Assembly (NCBI GenBank): GCA_029379385.1
Contig: CM055612.1
Span: forward strand, 13,950,001-14,014,000
DNA: 64,000 bases
Direction: 5' to 3'
Source of the DNA: Quillaja saponaria
Lineage: Eukaryota; Streptophyta; Magnoliopsida; Fabales; Quillajaceae
The translations under genes were made by a program, and so were the position numbers. Position 1 is the stretch's first letter, and each line of letters starts with the position of its first letter. The notes under the pieces are model-generated. The model was given only the letters and a program-made list of their open reading frames with translations. It was not told the DNA's origin and ran no database searches. This document shows, piece after piece, positions 1 to 12,662 of this stretch.

Positions 1-2505
1 ATAGATATATAATTGAAATTGATTCCTAAATTACAGATTACATAAGCCATGGTGTTGAAGAGATTATATCATTTAGCGACTTAGAAATGAAAATGCTTTT
101 GTAAAAATGGTTTGAGAATGTATATTGGTGAACATTATATCTCTTCAATCATAATTGTGTTTAATGGGAGACAGAGAGAATTTGAAAGTTACGGAAATGA
201 GAATTAATTTAGGAGTTATTTCAAAAACATGTAATATTTATGAAGTTTTTATTGTCTAAATATTTAATTTAAAGTACAAGATTTAAAATTAGAAAGTAAC
301 TTATTCTGAGTTTGATAATACTGTTACTTAACTTTTCTTTTGTGAAAAAACAGTTGTCAAAAAGTCAAGCAACACTGTTTGGAAATTTATTTATAAATGT
401 TGATATGGTTAGTAAAAACAATGAACAAAGTGTTTGGTAAAACAAATCATAAGCTGATGTAAATATATAAAATGACAAAAATAAACATATTTATTAATGG
501 TATAATTAGGGTGATAAATTAGATGGTTTATAAATTAATAATGTAATTTTTATACTTTTAATTTTGAAAAGTCACAGCTAGTTTTTAAAAGCATAACTTG
601 AAGTGTTTTTAAAAGCACCATTGACTTTTTAAAAACAACATAAAAAATATCTCTACAAAAAAAATTGACCAAATAATTTTTAGATATGTGACTTTTTAAA
701 ACCCTCAACACCCTCTTAAAAACACATTACCACACTTAGCCTTAATATTAATAACTTTGAGAAAATGAAAGGATTATTCAACACAAATCAATGGTGTACC
801 AGATCTAATATTTGATTGAAAATTATGATCCAATGCAAAACTAACTGATTGTTTATTAATTTATGAGAAATTTCAAAAATGGATATTAATTTTTAATATT
901 TTTTTATAGCTATCTAAATTTCTAAACAATATAATACTTAATTAAAATTTATAATAAAAGCTTTAAAATAGGAAAGTAACTTAATATTAATAATTTTAAA
1001 AAAAATAAAGGACGATTGAATACTAATTAATGATATAATGTTTTAATATTGAATTAAATTTATTATAAAACTTTTAAAATTGTAATAAATAGTGTAACAA
1101 AATATTATAATTTTTAACTACTAAAGATATAAATTATAGTAGATAGTAAGTATAACGAAAATTTTATAATATATTTTTTTTTATCAAAAAAATACAAAAA
1201 TAGGTAAGGTACCACATATTTTTTGCTCCCACATTTTCTAAGGGCAGCTAAGATCATTTGCGGGAATATATATTTACCACAAACTATAAGCTACAACCAA
1301 GGAGACTCAAACTCTAGCTCAACCTCTTGCATGGGGAGCGCTTCTTGAGTTCTTTTTTTGCTTGACCAATTCACTGTTAGTAATTTATAATATATTTAAT
1401 CATATTATGTGTCACTTAAAATTATGTCATATATGCATTTACATGGAACTTTAATAGTATTTCATTGGTCTACCATTTAACGGAAATTTCAACAAGCAGA
1501 CTTATGTCCTCTTTTCTAATATATATAATAGCTAATTAAATAAAAATTATTTTTGTCAATGAGATTTTAGCTAAACGGAGATGCAAGAATCATTCGTGGT
1601 TGAAGTCCCACAATTAACTATGTGTGATTATTTTCTCCTCATCTTGTAATTTTTTTTCCCACCTTATGTGTGATTAATTATGATGTAATATTGTTAATTA
1701 GAGTACCCTGCTAGCAATATTATAAATTATAATTAATGATTAAATTTGATGTTATTATTATTTATAGTAAAAAAGCATTTTACTTTCTTTGCTCTTTTTA
1801 TTGAAAGATATATTTTATAAATTTTGTTATTCTTGCATGTCATGAATACGAAAATTTTTGAAATTTGAATTCATTTCTCTTTAGCATTAATAAATTCTGA
1901 AATTGATCGCAGACTTTTACATTTTTTGTGTTATAAGGGAAACATGACATTTCATTGATAGATGGTCATTCAACCTTGCATGTCCGGTGATACTCGATTG
2001 AAGGAATGCAGATGTGTGTGAATTCGATAAAACTGTAGTTATTTTGAAACTGTACGTTTCCACCTTTATAATGGCGCACTCCATCACGCTTCCCTCAAAA
2101 GTCTTAAAATGTATAATTTTGAGAGGATAATCAAAAGACATCAAGTCAACGACTACTCAAAAAGTCTAAATTGTAGTTATTTTCATTTCCACTCCCAAGT
2201 CCATGACTACTCAAAAGTCTCAAGTTAACTGTAGTTATTTCCACTTCCACTCCTACGTCCCATCACATGATAAATTGATTTCTAATTAAAAGAAAAGAGA
2301 TAAATTACTATTTTAGTCTCTAAAAACTACAATAAAATATATTATTTCATTCCTTGAGAAGTTTTTATACAAAAATATGTAAACAGAAATTGCATCTTTA
2401 CACAATCCAATTTTTGTAAAATGATAACTTATTTAATTGTATATTATTAAAATTATTTTTAATTATCTTAATAAATTTTAAAAACATTCTATATATATGT
2501 TGCTT
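1..2505. other. AT-rich intergenic region upstream of the receptor kinase
   Basis: I find no convincing gene here. The sequence is very AT-rich with stop codons in all frames; the only open frame (about 1917-2144, minus) has no recognisable motif. Around 360-740 there are short repeated phrases (a TGTTTGG / TTTGGTAAA motif and several copies of TTTTTAAAAGCA), which look like a decayed small non-autonomous DNA transposon, but I cannot place its ends. Segments at 2150-2260 repeat a phrase of the form CTCAAAAGTCT...TGTAGTTATTT...CACTCC twice. The gene's promoter should lie in the last few hundred bases; I could not single out a TATA box with confidence because the whole stretch is TA-rich. Confidence 0.5.
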
Positions 2506-2585
2506 ATTGGATGAATGTTTTCCCAACTTCCTGGCCTGGTTCTTCCTACGCAATGAAGTTACTCAATGTTTTTCCAACTTACACA

Positions 2586-5500
2586 ATGAAGCTTCAAAAC
2601 TCCCTTTTATATGCCCGTTGGTCTACATACCTTCAACTTCAACTGATTCTTATCTTCTCTATCAACTTAGTATGCCTGATACACCCTGTCTACACTTCCA
2701 CTGCTCCAACAAATGAAACAGACCATCTTGCACTTCTCAAATTCAAAGAATCAATACACACTGATTCACATGGAATCTTAACCTCATGGAATCGCTCTAA
2801 TCACTTCTGCAACTGGGTTGGAATCACATGTGGACTCCTCCATCAAAGAGTCATTTCCATAGATCTCTCAGGTTATGATTTGGGTGGTTCAATATCACCT
2901 TACTTTGGCAACCTGAGCTTTCTTAGAAACTTCACCCTCCTAAACAACAACATCTATGGTCAAATTCCTGAAGAAGTTGGCCGTTTGTATCGGCTACAAT
3001 ACCTTATGCTTACAAATAATACTTTGGGAGGTGAAATTCCTGTCAATTTAACCAAGTGTTCTAAACTTGTGTTCATTAGTATCGGTGGGAATAAATTGAC
3101 TGGGGGGATTCTCAAGGAGGTTGATTCCTTGACAAACCTTGAAGCACTGTACTTGAGGACAAACAAATTGACAGGAGGCATTCCACGTTCATTAGGAAAT
3201 CTATCATCACTCAAATTATTTGATGCTGGAAATAACAATATGGTTGGATCTATTCCAGATGAAATAGGAGATATGAAAAGTTTATCTATTTTGGCCATTC
3301 ATGACAATAAGTTTTCTGGTAAGCTTCCTTCTTCTCTTTATAATCTGTCATCTCTCATCACCTTGTCAATTGGGTTTAACCAAATTGAAGGAGTTCTTCC
3401 AAACAGCATAGGCAACAATTTCCGAAATCTCCACCATTTGGGCATTGGTTGGAACAGATTCCACGGGACAATCCCAGCTTCATTGTCTAATATTTCTAAG
3501 CTTCAAGTCTTTGACATAGGTTACAACAAATTTACGGGACAAGTTCCTGTTAATTTAGGAAATCTACGAGATCTCGTGTGGCTGGGATTAGGAACTAACA
3601 ATTTGGGAAATAATTCGACCCGTGACTTGGATTTCTTGACATCTTTGGCAAACTGTAGCAAACTTGAAAGACTTCTTTTCAGCTTCAATAATTTTGGAGG
3701 TGTTTTACCAAATTCAATAGCTAATCTGTCAAGCCAACTCAATAGGCTAACCTTTCTTTCAAATCAAATATCTGGAACCATACCAGAAGGAATTGGGAAT
3801 TTGATAGGCTTATACTTCCTGGTTATGGAGGATAACCTTCTGACTGGAAATATTCCAACCTCTTTGGGGAAACTACAGGACATGCAGTTACTGGATTTAG
3901 GTCTAAATGGTCTATCTGGACACCTTCCATCCTCCATGGGAAATCTTACTAGATTGAACATACTTTTCATAAACCAAAACAAATTAGAAGGGAGCATTCC
4001 ATCAACTATTGAAAATTGTCATAATTTGCAGATACTGGAGATTTCACAAAACAATTTTAGTGGGGCTATTCCCAAGCAGGTAATTGGTCTTTCTTCCATA
4101 TCCCTGTTGCTTAATTTATCAGGAAACTCTTTTACCGGCAGCTTACCTGTGGAAGTAGGGAAGCTACAAAATATTAATTCACTGGATCTTTCCGAAAACA
4201 ATCTGTCTGGTGAAATTCCTGCAACGATTGGAGATTGCTCAAGTCTAGAGTACCTTTACCTGCAAGGGAATTTTTTTCATGGAAACATGCCTTCATCCTT
4301 GGCCTCTTTAAAAGGTTTACAGTATTTAGATCTTTCACGAAACACTATGTCTGGAGAAATTCCAAAAGATCTTTCAAAACTACCTTCTGTACTTTATTTG
4401 AACCTTTCTTTCAATAACCTAGTAGGAGAGGTGCCAGTTGAAGGAGTTTTCAAAAATGCAAGTGCCATTTCGGTGATTGGAAATAGTTTACTTTGTGGGG
4501 GTGTACAGGAACTTTCACTACCAGCTTGTCCTGTCGGACATATGAAAAAGAAAAAGCACCATGTGTATAAATTAATAATTACAATAGTTCCAGTGGCTCT
4601 ATTTCTTTTTCTTTTGTTATGCTTCCTTGTTATTTTTTGGATGAGAACATCGAAAAGGAAGTCATCTTCTACTCAACCAACAATTGAGCAGCTGCCAAAG
4701 GTTTCATATGGAAGGCTCCATCAGGCAACTGACGGTTTTTTCTCCTGACAACTTAGTAGGATCAGGTAGTTTTGGGTCGGTATACAAAGGATTTCTTGCT
4801 CACGAAGAAAGAGAAATTGCTGTGAAGGTACTCAATCTTCAAAAGAAAGGAGCATCTAAGAGTTTCATTGCTGAATGTAATGCTTTGAGAAATATCAGGC
4901 ATAGGAATTTAGTTAAGATATTAACCTGTTGCTCAAGTATAGATTACAATGGCAATGACTTCAAGGCTCTAGTTTTTGATTTCATGGGTAATGGAAGCTT
5001 AGAGCAGTGGCTGCATTCTAGAATTGAAGGTGAAAATGAATCGAGGAAATTGAGCTTTCTTGAAAGACTGAATATTGCAATAGATGTGGCATCTGCATTA
5101 CATTATCTTTATGAGCAATGTGAGCAACCAATTGTTCACTGTGACTTGAAGCCAAGCAATGTCCTTCTTGACAATGAGATGACTGCCCATGTGAGCGATT
5201 TTGGTCTAGCAAAGCTTCTCTTTGTCACTAATACCATATCTCAAAACCAAAGCAGCACACAAGGAATAAAGGGATCCATTGGCTATGCTGCACCAGGTGA
5301 CACTTTTTATACTATATATATATTAGTTGGTAGCAGAAATGTATAACTCAGGGTAACCATTCACATCACTTTGAAACTTCTATTTCACCTCATAACATTT
5401 TAATAAATTGCAGAGTATGGAATGGGAGGTCTGGTGTCAATAGAGGGAGATGTTTATAGCTTTGGGATTCTCTTACTGGAAATATTCACTGGAAGACGTC

Positions 5501-5847
5501 CCACTGACGATATGTTCAAAGATGGTTTGAATCTTCACAAGTATGCCATGTTAGCCTTGCCAGAAAACATTTCTCAGATTGTGGACCCAACTCTACTCCA
5601 ACTAGAAGCAGGAGAAATCCCGAGCCAAATTAATGATGATGAGCCAGAGAGACAAATAAATAGGATCCATATCCAGATGAATGGTAATGTTCAGAATTGC
5701 ATACTTTCAATTTTCAAGATTGGACTTTCCTGTTCATTGGAATATCCAAATGAAAGAATGAAAATCGGAGATGTCACCAAAGAACTGAATTTGGTGAAGA
5801 ATTATTTTCTTTCGACCGAAAACCATGGAGACAGACCACAAACATAA
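2586..5847 (+). CDS. LRR receptor-like serine/threonine kinase, XA21/EFR-like (subfamily XII), with one frameshift
   Basis: A cell-surface receptor kinase of the family that includes rice XA21 and Arabidopsis EFR, which sense microbial patterns. Exon 1 is 2586-5296 and exon 2 is 5414-5847, about 1,047 residues, normal for the family. Order: signal peptide (about residues 1-38), LRR N-cap (ETDHLALLKFKESI, then CNWVGITC), roughly 20 LRRs of the LxGxIPxxLGNLxxL type, a transmembrane helix near residues 661-686, then the kinase. Kinase motifs seen: GSGSFGSVYKG, AVKVLN, HCDLKPSNVLLD, DFGLAK and, across the intron, AAPEYGMGG. Cysteine precedes the catalytic Asp, so it is a non-RD kinase, as in known immune receptors. 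The frame breaks at 4736-4741, where six T's stand where five are needed. An upstream in-frame ATG at 2511 also exists, but the ATG at 2586 gives a better signal peptide. Family call is secure; whether the gene is functional is open. Confidence 0.93.
4736..4741 (+). other. Single-base frameshift in a T homopolymer of the receptor kinase
   Basis: The LRR and transmembrane reading frame continues to ...QATDGF and then hits a stop at 4746-4748. The kinase frame picks up at once in another phase as SPDNLVGSGSFG. Removing one T from the run of six restores a continuous family-typical reading. This is either a true inactivating insertion just before the glycine-rich loop or a homopolymer sequencing error. 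If real, the product would be a secretable, membrane-anchored receptor without kinase. Confidence 0.9.
5297..5413 (+). other. Intron in the kinase domain (117 bp)
   Basis: The reading GSIGYAAP stops making sense after CACCAG, followed by GTGACA. An AATTGCAG acceptor precedes AGTATGGAATGG, which restores the APE motif (AAPEYG). The split falls within the Glu codon (G|AG). A single intron at this place in the kinase activation segment is typical of subfamily XII LRR kinases. Confidence 0.92.
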
Positions 5848-7170
5848 CAATCTCAGGTACTAGTACATGTTTAATATGATATAGACATAGGGTTATTTTT
5901 ATTTTTATTTTTTTAACATATTAGAGTTCATTATGCATCAGATGTATATAATATATAATTTTCTTGCAGGGTAAGGACTCTTTCAAATTTGAAATTCAGA
6001 AACATGGAGTTCTGCTTAGCATAATTAATGGTGTTTTCTTGTAAAGTTTGATCAACGAGCAACGGTTATTTTGTTTCCTTCGGTTCTTTTTACAGGTCTG
6101 TCGGAATACATGGACATTATGATGCGTAAGGAGGGACACAGCGAAAAGAAACAGATAAAGATATACAATCTAAATAGTTAGGAATTGAAGTAATAAAATT
6201 TGAGAATTCAGTTTCTGCTATCATATTATGTGTGTACAAGATCATGGTCATACAATCTAAATTTGTATGTTTAGCTGAATCTAGCTAAATATACTTCTTT
6301 TTGCTATCGTCTAAGAGCTTCGCTTTAATTTGTGTAGTACCCAAGTCCGGGCAGAAGCACACAATCACACACAAAGAAAAAGAAAAGAAAAGGAGATCAT
6401 CATCATTTAAGGATTTATTATGTCTGTACTCTGAGTTAATTTTGATATGTACAAAACGAAAATAGAATCCCAATACAACACATAAATCCTAAATTAAATC
6501 TCCAAATATTTTAGTATCTAATATGCAAACATTGATTTTTTTGCAACTTTTTGATTCTTTAATTTTTATTATTTGAATCTGATTTCTCAATTATGTTTAA
6601 TGCAATAAGAATTGGTTGAATGTCAATGGATAACCTGAAAAATTGTTTGTTTAAATTACTTTCATAATTATTTTTTATTGAACTAGTATGATTTTTCTTG
6701 CTTTCTTAGTTATTCATTCATGCTTAGACCATGATTTGAGTTACCAGATATGATCTACTTATTTATATGTAATCTGATTTTTTTTTTTTTAAATTTTATT
6801 TTCTAATTGCGTATTTTATGTTTAAACTTTCTATTTTCCGAACATATTTCCAATATTGGTTTCTTTTCAATATATATATATATATTTGCATGTTTAGGTT
6901 AGAATTCTAATCTTTAAATCTTATTTTAATTGATCACATGATTTAATATTTTGAGAATTTTATGTTAATTTATTTTAATGAATGTTTTGCATCTCGCTTA
7001 ATTATTTAACTCTTCCTTAGTTCATATGTTAAACTTTTTGGGCTAATGTTTTTGGGCAGATTTTTACTTATTTATTTAATTTTCAAACCATAGTTTTCTC
7101 ACCTAACTTTGGGCATAAACTGATTTTTCAAAACCTTTTTTATTTGATATGAAGTAAAAATATATCTATA
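5848..7170 (+). other. 3' flank of the receptor kinase with possible 3'-UTR intron
   Basis: Past the TAA at 5845-5847 there is a plausible donor (CAG|GTACTAG near 5857) and a plausible acceptor (TTCTTGCAG near 5962-5970). A short 3'-UTR intron is therefore possible, as is often seen in this family, but this rests on splice-like motifs only. Beyond about 6100 the sequence is AT-rich with TA microsatellites (for example 6871-6886) and no gene I can recognise. Confidence 0.4.
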
Positions 7171-7303
7171 TCTATATTATTATTATTATAAAAGCCAGAA
7201 GACCCTTAGGCTCTCTTACTAAATAATATACATATGTTTAAATATTTAAATTATTTAAAAAATAAAAAATGATAACCCCCCTATTATTGTTAAAAAAAAA
7301 AAG

Positions 7304-7490
7304 CAATAACCTCCTCACTTTTCTACTTTCTTCCACTATCCTACTCTCTCACCCTCTCATTCTCTTACCATCTTTAGCTCTTTTAATAGCCAAAAACACA
7401 ATAACCTCCCTGTTTTCCTACTCTCTTCCACTTTCCTACTCTCTCTCACACTCTCGATCTCCTATCATCTTCCACTCTTTTAATATACTA
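7304..7490. repeat. Pyrimidine-rich tandem duplication, period about 95 bp
   Basis: Two imperfect copies of a CT-rich unit lie head to tail. Both run from AATAACCTCC through CTACTCTCTTCCACT-like and CTCTCTCACNCTCT-like phrases to CACTCTTTTAATA-like ends, at about 7304-7398 and 7399-7490. The open frame through it (7269-7568) is low complexity and leucine/serine rich, and I do not regard it as coding. The second copy runs directly into the left end of the MITE-like element. Confidence 0.7.
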
Positions 7491-10400
7491 GCATCATCGC
7501 ATGCGCTTTCGCACGTGGTCAGATGTTTTTTCCTTTTTTTTAGTAGAAAGGTGTACAATTTTTTCTAACATATACTATTTTACCTTTGTATTAAGTTTTT
7601 CTTGGAACATATTTCTTTATCAAGGTGTAAGTTCTTCACACTTATGCATGTCCTCAATTAGCATGTAAAATTTTTGAGTTGACAAACTCTTAATTGTTTA
7701 TATAAGAGCGCCCATTACATGAAGGCTTTGCCTGCTCAAGAATTTACACGCTAATAGAAGACAAGCATGAGAGTGAAGAACTTACTCCCTGATAAAGGAA
7801 TATGTTTTGAGAAAACATTAATATTGTAATAACCTGAAACCGACAGTACATATTAGAATGTTGTATGTAACCTATGTCATTAGGTAAATGAAAAGTAATT
7901 TAAAATTTAAATATTTAAATGAATGAATGCTAAACAAGATAAAAAAAAATGGGTATTGCAGCTATACGGTAAATCGAATTAAGTAGGGTTTAATTCATTT
8001 AGAGTGTGTCAATTGAGGAATTAGTAAATATGTTACAAGTATAAAATAATAATTGAATATATAATTATATAAATATCTAAGTAAACTTGTGGCACTTGTT
8101 TTTTTTTTTTTTTTCTATTATTTTATTTAGCCTTTCTTTTCATTTCTTTTATTTGCTTTTCGTTTTTCTCTTGGTGGTGACCGACCATACTCTTGTTTCT
8201 TCCTTCACTGCCATTGGAGAACCTAGAGATTCCTACACCCTTTTCTTGCTTCGCCGAGACTTCATGGATTCCAGGAATTGCATCCTCCTTTCTTATACGT
8301 GTTGTGTCTTGGATGTTTAGTTTTGAGGGAGGATTTGAGAGAAGAGTTTCCAGCCATCTTATCCCCTGTTTTAAAGGGCAGTAGGTGTCTAGGGATTGAG
8401 AGAAATCAAGGCTGGTGGAGGCAGCATCCTGTGGGAAGTGGTTGTGGTGTGGGTGCACTAAGTGTGCCATGTGTAGTGAGTTTTTTGTGACCATATAGGG
8501 TGCAGGGCGGCTTTGTTTTAGCTGGGTGTGCACCGTTTTACTGCCATCCAAGGTCACAAATTGGAGTTGATATAGAGGAACGTTGAAGGGCAGTGCGTGG
8601 ACAGTTTCTGGCCAAACTTTGTAGTCTCCAGCAATCACCTACACTGCTTGGCAGCAAACTGTTGGGTACTCCTCTTTCAAGTGAAGCAGATTTTCCTTTT
8701 CATTTCATTCTATATTGAGATGGTTGTATGGGGGGTTAAATGGTTTTGGTTGGTTGATCGTTCAAGTGAATAAAATTATGGTTGATTATACTTAATGGGA
8801 GTGATAGTGCTAGAGAATTGTTTGGTAATGGGGTGAAAGAAAGCTGTAATAAGAGATTTAAGTTAGAAAAGAAGACATCAAGATGCTGCCCCTGTTTTGT
8901 AGCAGCTTGGCTGCTAGTTTTTTTTTTCTATCCATGGTTGATTATAGTGGAATGTAAAAGCAGAGGTTTGCACCTTTTTTGGGTTACGACACAATTCGGG
9001 ATAAATGTAGGAATTCCCCGTGCCATGAACCCTATCTAATTTAGGTATGTTAGAATCTAGTTAGGCAATTAGTTAGATTTCAATTAAGTTGTTTGCTTGA
9101 GTGTCATGTAAAAAGTTTAAGCATGAAACTTTGGAGTAAAAACTTTTAATCAGACAATATATATAACAAGTTAAGAGAATTAAATTTAGTATTGGAATAT
9201 TTTGTTAGTCCAATTGTTATAGGTAAACTAAATTATGAATAATTAGTAGGTTAAGGAATATATGAATCTAGAGTAAAGAAGTAAAAATAATAATAAAAAC
9301 TTAACAATATTTATAATGAGAATAAATAGTTTTAACTTTTGAATAACTTTAGATAATTAAATTAAGTTTAATTCGATAATAAGAAAATAAGTAAATTATG
9401 GAGCTAGTAGGTTATACCATGATCATATAAATTGACGGCCGAAATTTATTTACTTATTTTTTTATTTTTTTCAATTCCAGAGCATATCGAGAATATTCCG
9501 ACACCATCGTAGGCTAAACAGACTAATGAATCTCGTTCATAAGCCCTGTGAGTAAATTGTGTGCACTTTATTTGCCAAATTCTTATGTGCAATTATATGT
9601 ATATGTGAATAGATGAGTTATATAGAAATCTAATTAAGTACAGTATTTCAGTGATCTATATAAATTATGGTTAATGATTGAAATTGTTTGTGGTTGATAA
9701 AGGCTAACAAATTGAAATTTTCTTCTGAAAAATGATTTTGCTTCCGAGATTGAGATCCAGGTGCACCTAGGATATTTGGATTTGCTATAAGTTATTCTGA
9801 TGTTGAAAATTATTTTAAAAACAAATGAAGTGCTCAGCCCCGGTGGAATGGATTGTGTATGGAGAATTAATTTGTTGTGCAGGCGTGTAAATGCCCGGTG
9901 GGGGGGAAGATAATGTTGTGAGGGGTATAGTTACTTGTTGGCCCTTTGTTTGTTTAATTGGTTGTTTATTTATTTGTTTGTTTATTTGTATGAGTTAATT
10001 GATATTTTGAAATTCGTGAATTATGTGAATTGTGATCGTATGATAAATATGTACGTGCATAAGTAATTTAAATACAAGCTTAAGCTATTATATAGGTGCT
10101 GTGTGATGCTGGTACCCTTAGGGTACATGGTTTGCTCACTAATTCCTTATAACTCACTGCTTCCTTTGTTGTTTTTTTTTTTTTAAATTTCCAAGAGACT
10201 ACTATTGGTTGTGACAAAATTTTTTACATGCCGACTCTGCTGCGGCAAGGTATATCTCGAAGATCGCACACTTGGAGCATAAGGGACAACACTTGCAGTC
10301 ACTTTAGGTATTATGCATTGTTGTGATATATATTGAATTCACCTTGGTGATTTTCATGTTTTGTTGGGAGTGGAGCTCCTCTGTATATTCCTATACTATG

Positions 10401-10772
10401 AGTTACTGTCAACTTTGTAAACAGGTTGATATATGTATTATGGGCATGTTCCATATTACTGGAAACCACTGCTGATATTTTCAATAATCGTTTTATGTTT
10501 AATAGTCAAGTCCAGATTTTATTTTAATTTAGTAATATTTTAGTAGTCTTAACTGTAATGTGTATATAAGTTAGAGATGCACAGTACTTGAGTATTAAGG
10601 GTTACGGGGGTATGGTTACCCATTCTTCCCATCAGTCATACCTTTATTTGAGGAGTGTAACAAATACACATGTCCAAAAGTATATGCTAGAAAGAATTGT
10701 ACACCTTTCCCTTAAAAAGTGAAATAGCATTTGAGCACGTGCGAGAGCTTATGCGATGATACTAGTATATTA
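7481..10772. mobile_element. MITE-like element with TIRs of about 100 bp, split by a solo LTR
   Basis: The left end (7481-7600) and right end (10663-10772) are inverted copies. The left starts TAATATACTAGCATCATCGC; the reverse complement of the right end starts TAATATACTAGTATCATCGC. The match continues with few differences for about 100 bp through CGCACGTG and GTGTACAATT-type phrases. Removing the solo LTR inside leaves an element of about 450 bp with no coding capacity, which fits a MITE. I found no clear target-site duplication. A Helitron terminus (palindrome followed by CTAG) was considered, but two inverted copies fit a TIR element better. Confidence 0.65.
7825..10662 (+). mobile_element. 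Solo LTR of a long-LTR gypsy family (copy 1)
   Basis: It begins TGTAATAACC and ends GAGGAGTGTAACA (5'-TG...CA-3'). The flanks are AATAT on the left and AATAC on the right, a near-perfect 5-bp target duplication with no internal region, so this is a solo LTR left by LTR-LTR recombination. Landmarks shared with the other copies are AGATCCAGGTGCACCTAGGA (near 9755), GTGCTCAGCCCCGGTGG (near 9831), GATGCTGGTACCC and GGAGCTCCTC. A 171-codon minus-strand open frame at 8123-8638 lies inside and has no recognisable motif. It inserted into the MITE-like element. Confidence 0.8.
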
Positions 10773-12230
10773 GAAAAAAATTTACGTAGCTTATCCTAAT
10801 AATAAATAATAAAAAAAGCATCTAAGCACGCATAAAAGCGCATTCGATGTTGCTATTATAAAAGAATTTCACACATTTTTCCTGAAAAAATAAAAGCATC
10901 TAAGCACAAATTTTTTTAATTATTTTTAAGGTACCAAGAAGATAAAAGATGTTATACTATTTACAACAATTGTCTTAATATATTCACAATCAAATGTAAT
11001 GATTAGTTTGACACTATTATCTTTTATTTTATCTACAGTCTATATTGTGCATAACAAATTTTGATTGTTGTCTTTGTCTTCTATTTGTAGGCCCAAATGT
11101 TCTACCATGCACTTCTAGAACCAAAAATACAATTAACTTTTATCATTAAATAATCAATGAAAAAAATTATTTCTATGTAATGAAGTAAGATTACCTTATG
11201 ATTGTGATGTTGAGTTCTCTATACATATAATCTCTTTGAAAAATTACAAAAATATCTTCAAATCTTGGAATGCTTGTGTGTTTAATATGTAAGAAAAAAT
11301 TTAAATGTAAATAAACAATACTAATGAATCATAATATAGTTTTACTTGGAGTGTACAACGTCAAGAGAAAAATCATATAAGCATGTGCATATGGCGAAAA
11401 TGGATAGGTTTTAACAAATCATGATGGGTAAATTGAGATGCATGGAGTTCAATAAAACAAATGGATTTGACTTAAAACACTTGGCATGACTTGAAGTTCA
11501 AACATTATTGGGATAATTCTTTTTGTTTTCAAGGAGAATAACATTTAAAATTTATGATTAAATAGACCAATTAATTTTTTTTCTATTTAGTTATTTTACT
11601 TATGTACTTTGACATTTTATTCATCCTCTCTAAAAAGACATGTTGGATAATTTTTTTCTGCTATATTTTGATTTAATGTGCATTAATTGATTAGGGATTC
11701 AAATAAAAAAAAATTGAACATTGGAGGAGCAAAGAATAGATTTTATAAAGAAAAAAAATTAGAAAATTGGATAGTCTCAAATACATAAAATTTAATTTTA
11801 ATTGAATTAATAATATAGGGTAGAGACAATTCGTTAATATAAATAAAGACACTATGAAAGATATTTGATAACTGATTATTTTTTTTATTTTTTTCGTACA
11901 TTTTAGAGTTGTTTGTACATAACTTGTGTGCCTAAGTGGGCAATGTTGTATGTAGAGTAAGATTAAAATAAATATTTGTATGTATATATTTAGGAAATTA
12001 ATTATATATTTCATTATTATTATTGGGTAACTTGAAAGTGTGAGAGTTAATTGTATAATTTTGTTAAGGTATGAGGGAAAATAATAAACTTAGAGATAAA
12101 TATATATATACATATAACATTATAAAGGAAAGAATTATATATACCACCCAAAAAAAAAAAAACAGAAAGTGAAGAAATGGAGGAATTATTTCCACCACAA
12201 GTTGAAAGGAGAGTTGGACCTTGACTTACA
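10773..12230. other. AT-rich stretch without genes; degenerate MITE-end repeats at its start
   Basis: At 10810-10925 there are two further degenerate copies of the MITE end phrase (GCATCTAAGCACGC..GCGCATTCGATG, then AAGCATCTAAGCACAA), which gives a weak tandem pattern with the right TIR. The remainder is AT-rich. The open frame at 11691-12014 (minus) is Ile/Leu-rich with no known motif and is probably chance. I see no RNA gene or other feature. Confidence 0.5.
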
Positions 12231-12662
12231 TGTTATAACCCGATAAAGTATTATAAAATAATAAATACGTAAATGAATTACTTAAATAGCGATATAATTA
12301 AACATCTTATAATATGATATCATAATATACGTTTTAAGAATTTTTGTGTATTCCGATATCTATAAAATTTTGTCCACAAATTTAAAAGAAAAGAGAAAAA
12401 AAAAACTTGACTTTTGGATTTTACTTTTGTCCTATTTGTTTTTAGTCTTTATCTTCCTTTCATTTTTAGGATGGCCGTTTTGTCTTTGCCTTCTACCTTC
12501 TTCCACCGACCTTCAATTCTTACCTTAGAAATTTCTGGAGTCATCAAGACAAATGGAGATTTGTGAGAAATCATTGCCGTGAATGGAAGGAAGAAGAAAG
12601 CGGAAGTCATCCTTGTGATCTTCTCGTACAAAAGCTCACAAATCTACTTCCTGCTCTTCTAG

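Noticed and set aside
7269..7568. Open frame of 99 codons rich in Leu/Ser
   Set aside because: It is a translation of the CT-rich tandem repeat and the MITE end.
8123..8638. Minus-strand open frame of 171 codons inside the solo LTR
   Set aside because: No recognisable domain, composition like the surrounding LTR, and overlapping open frames on the other strand. Probably chance.
7171..10763. A Helitron with a TC start and a CTAG end after a hairpin
   Set aside because: The CTAG-type end occurs twice in inverted orientation, which fits a TIR element better, and no Rep/helicase is seen. Kept only as an alternative.
11691..12014. Ile/Leu-rich open frame (minus) resembling membrane proteins
   Set aside because: Low-complexity AT-rich DNA gives such readings by chance, and no motif is present.
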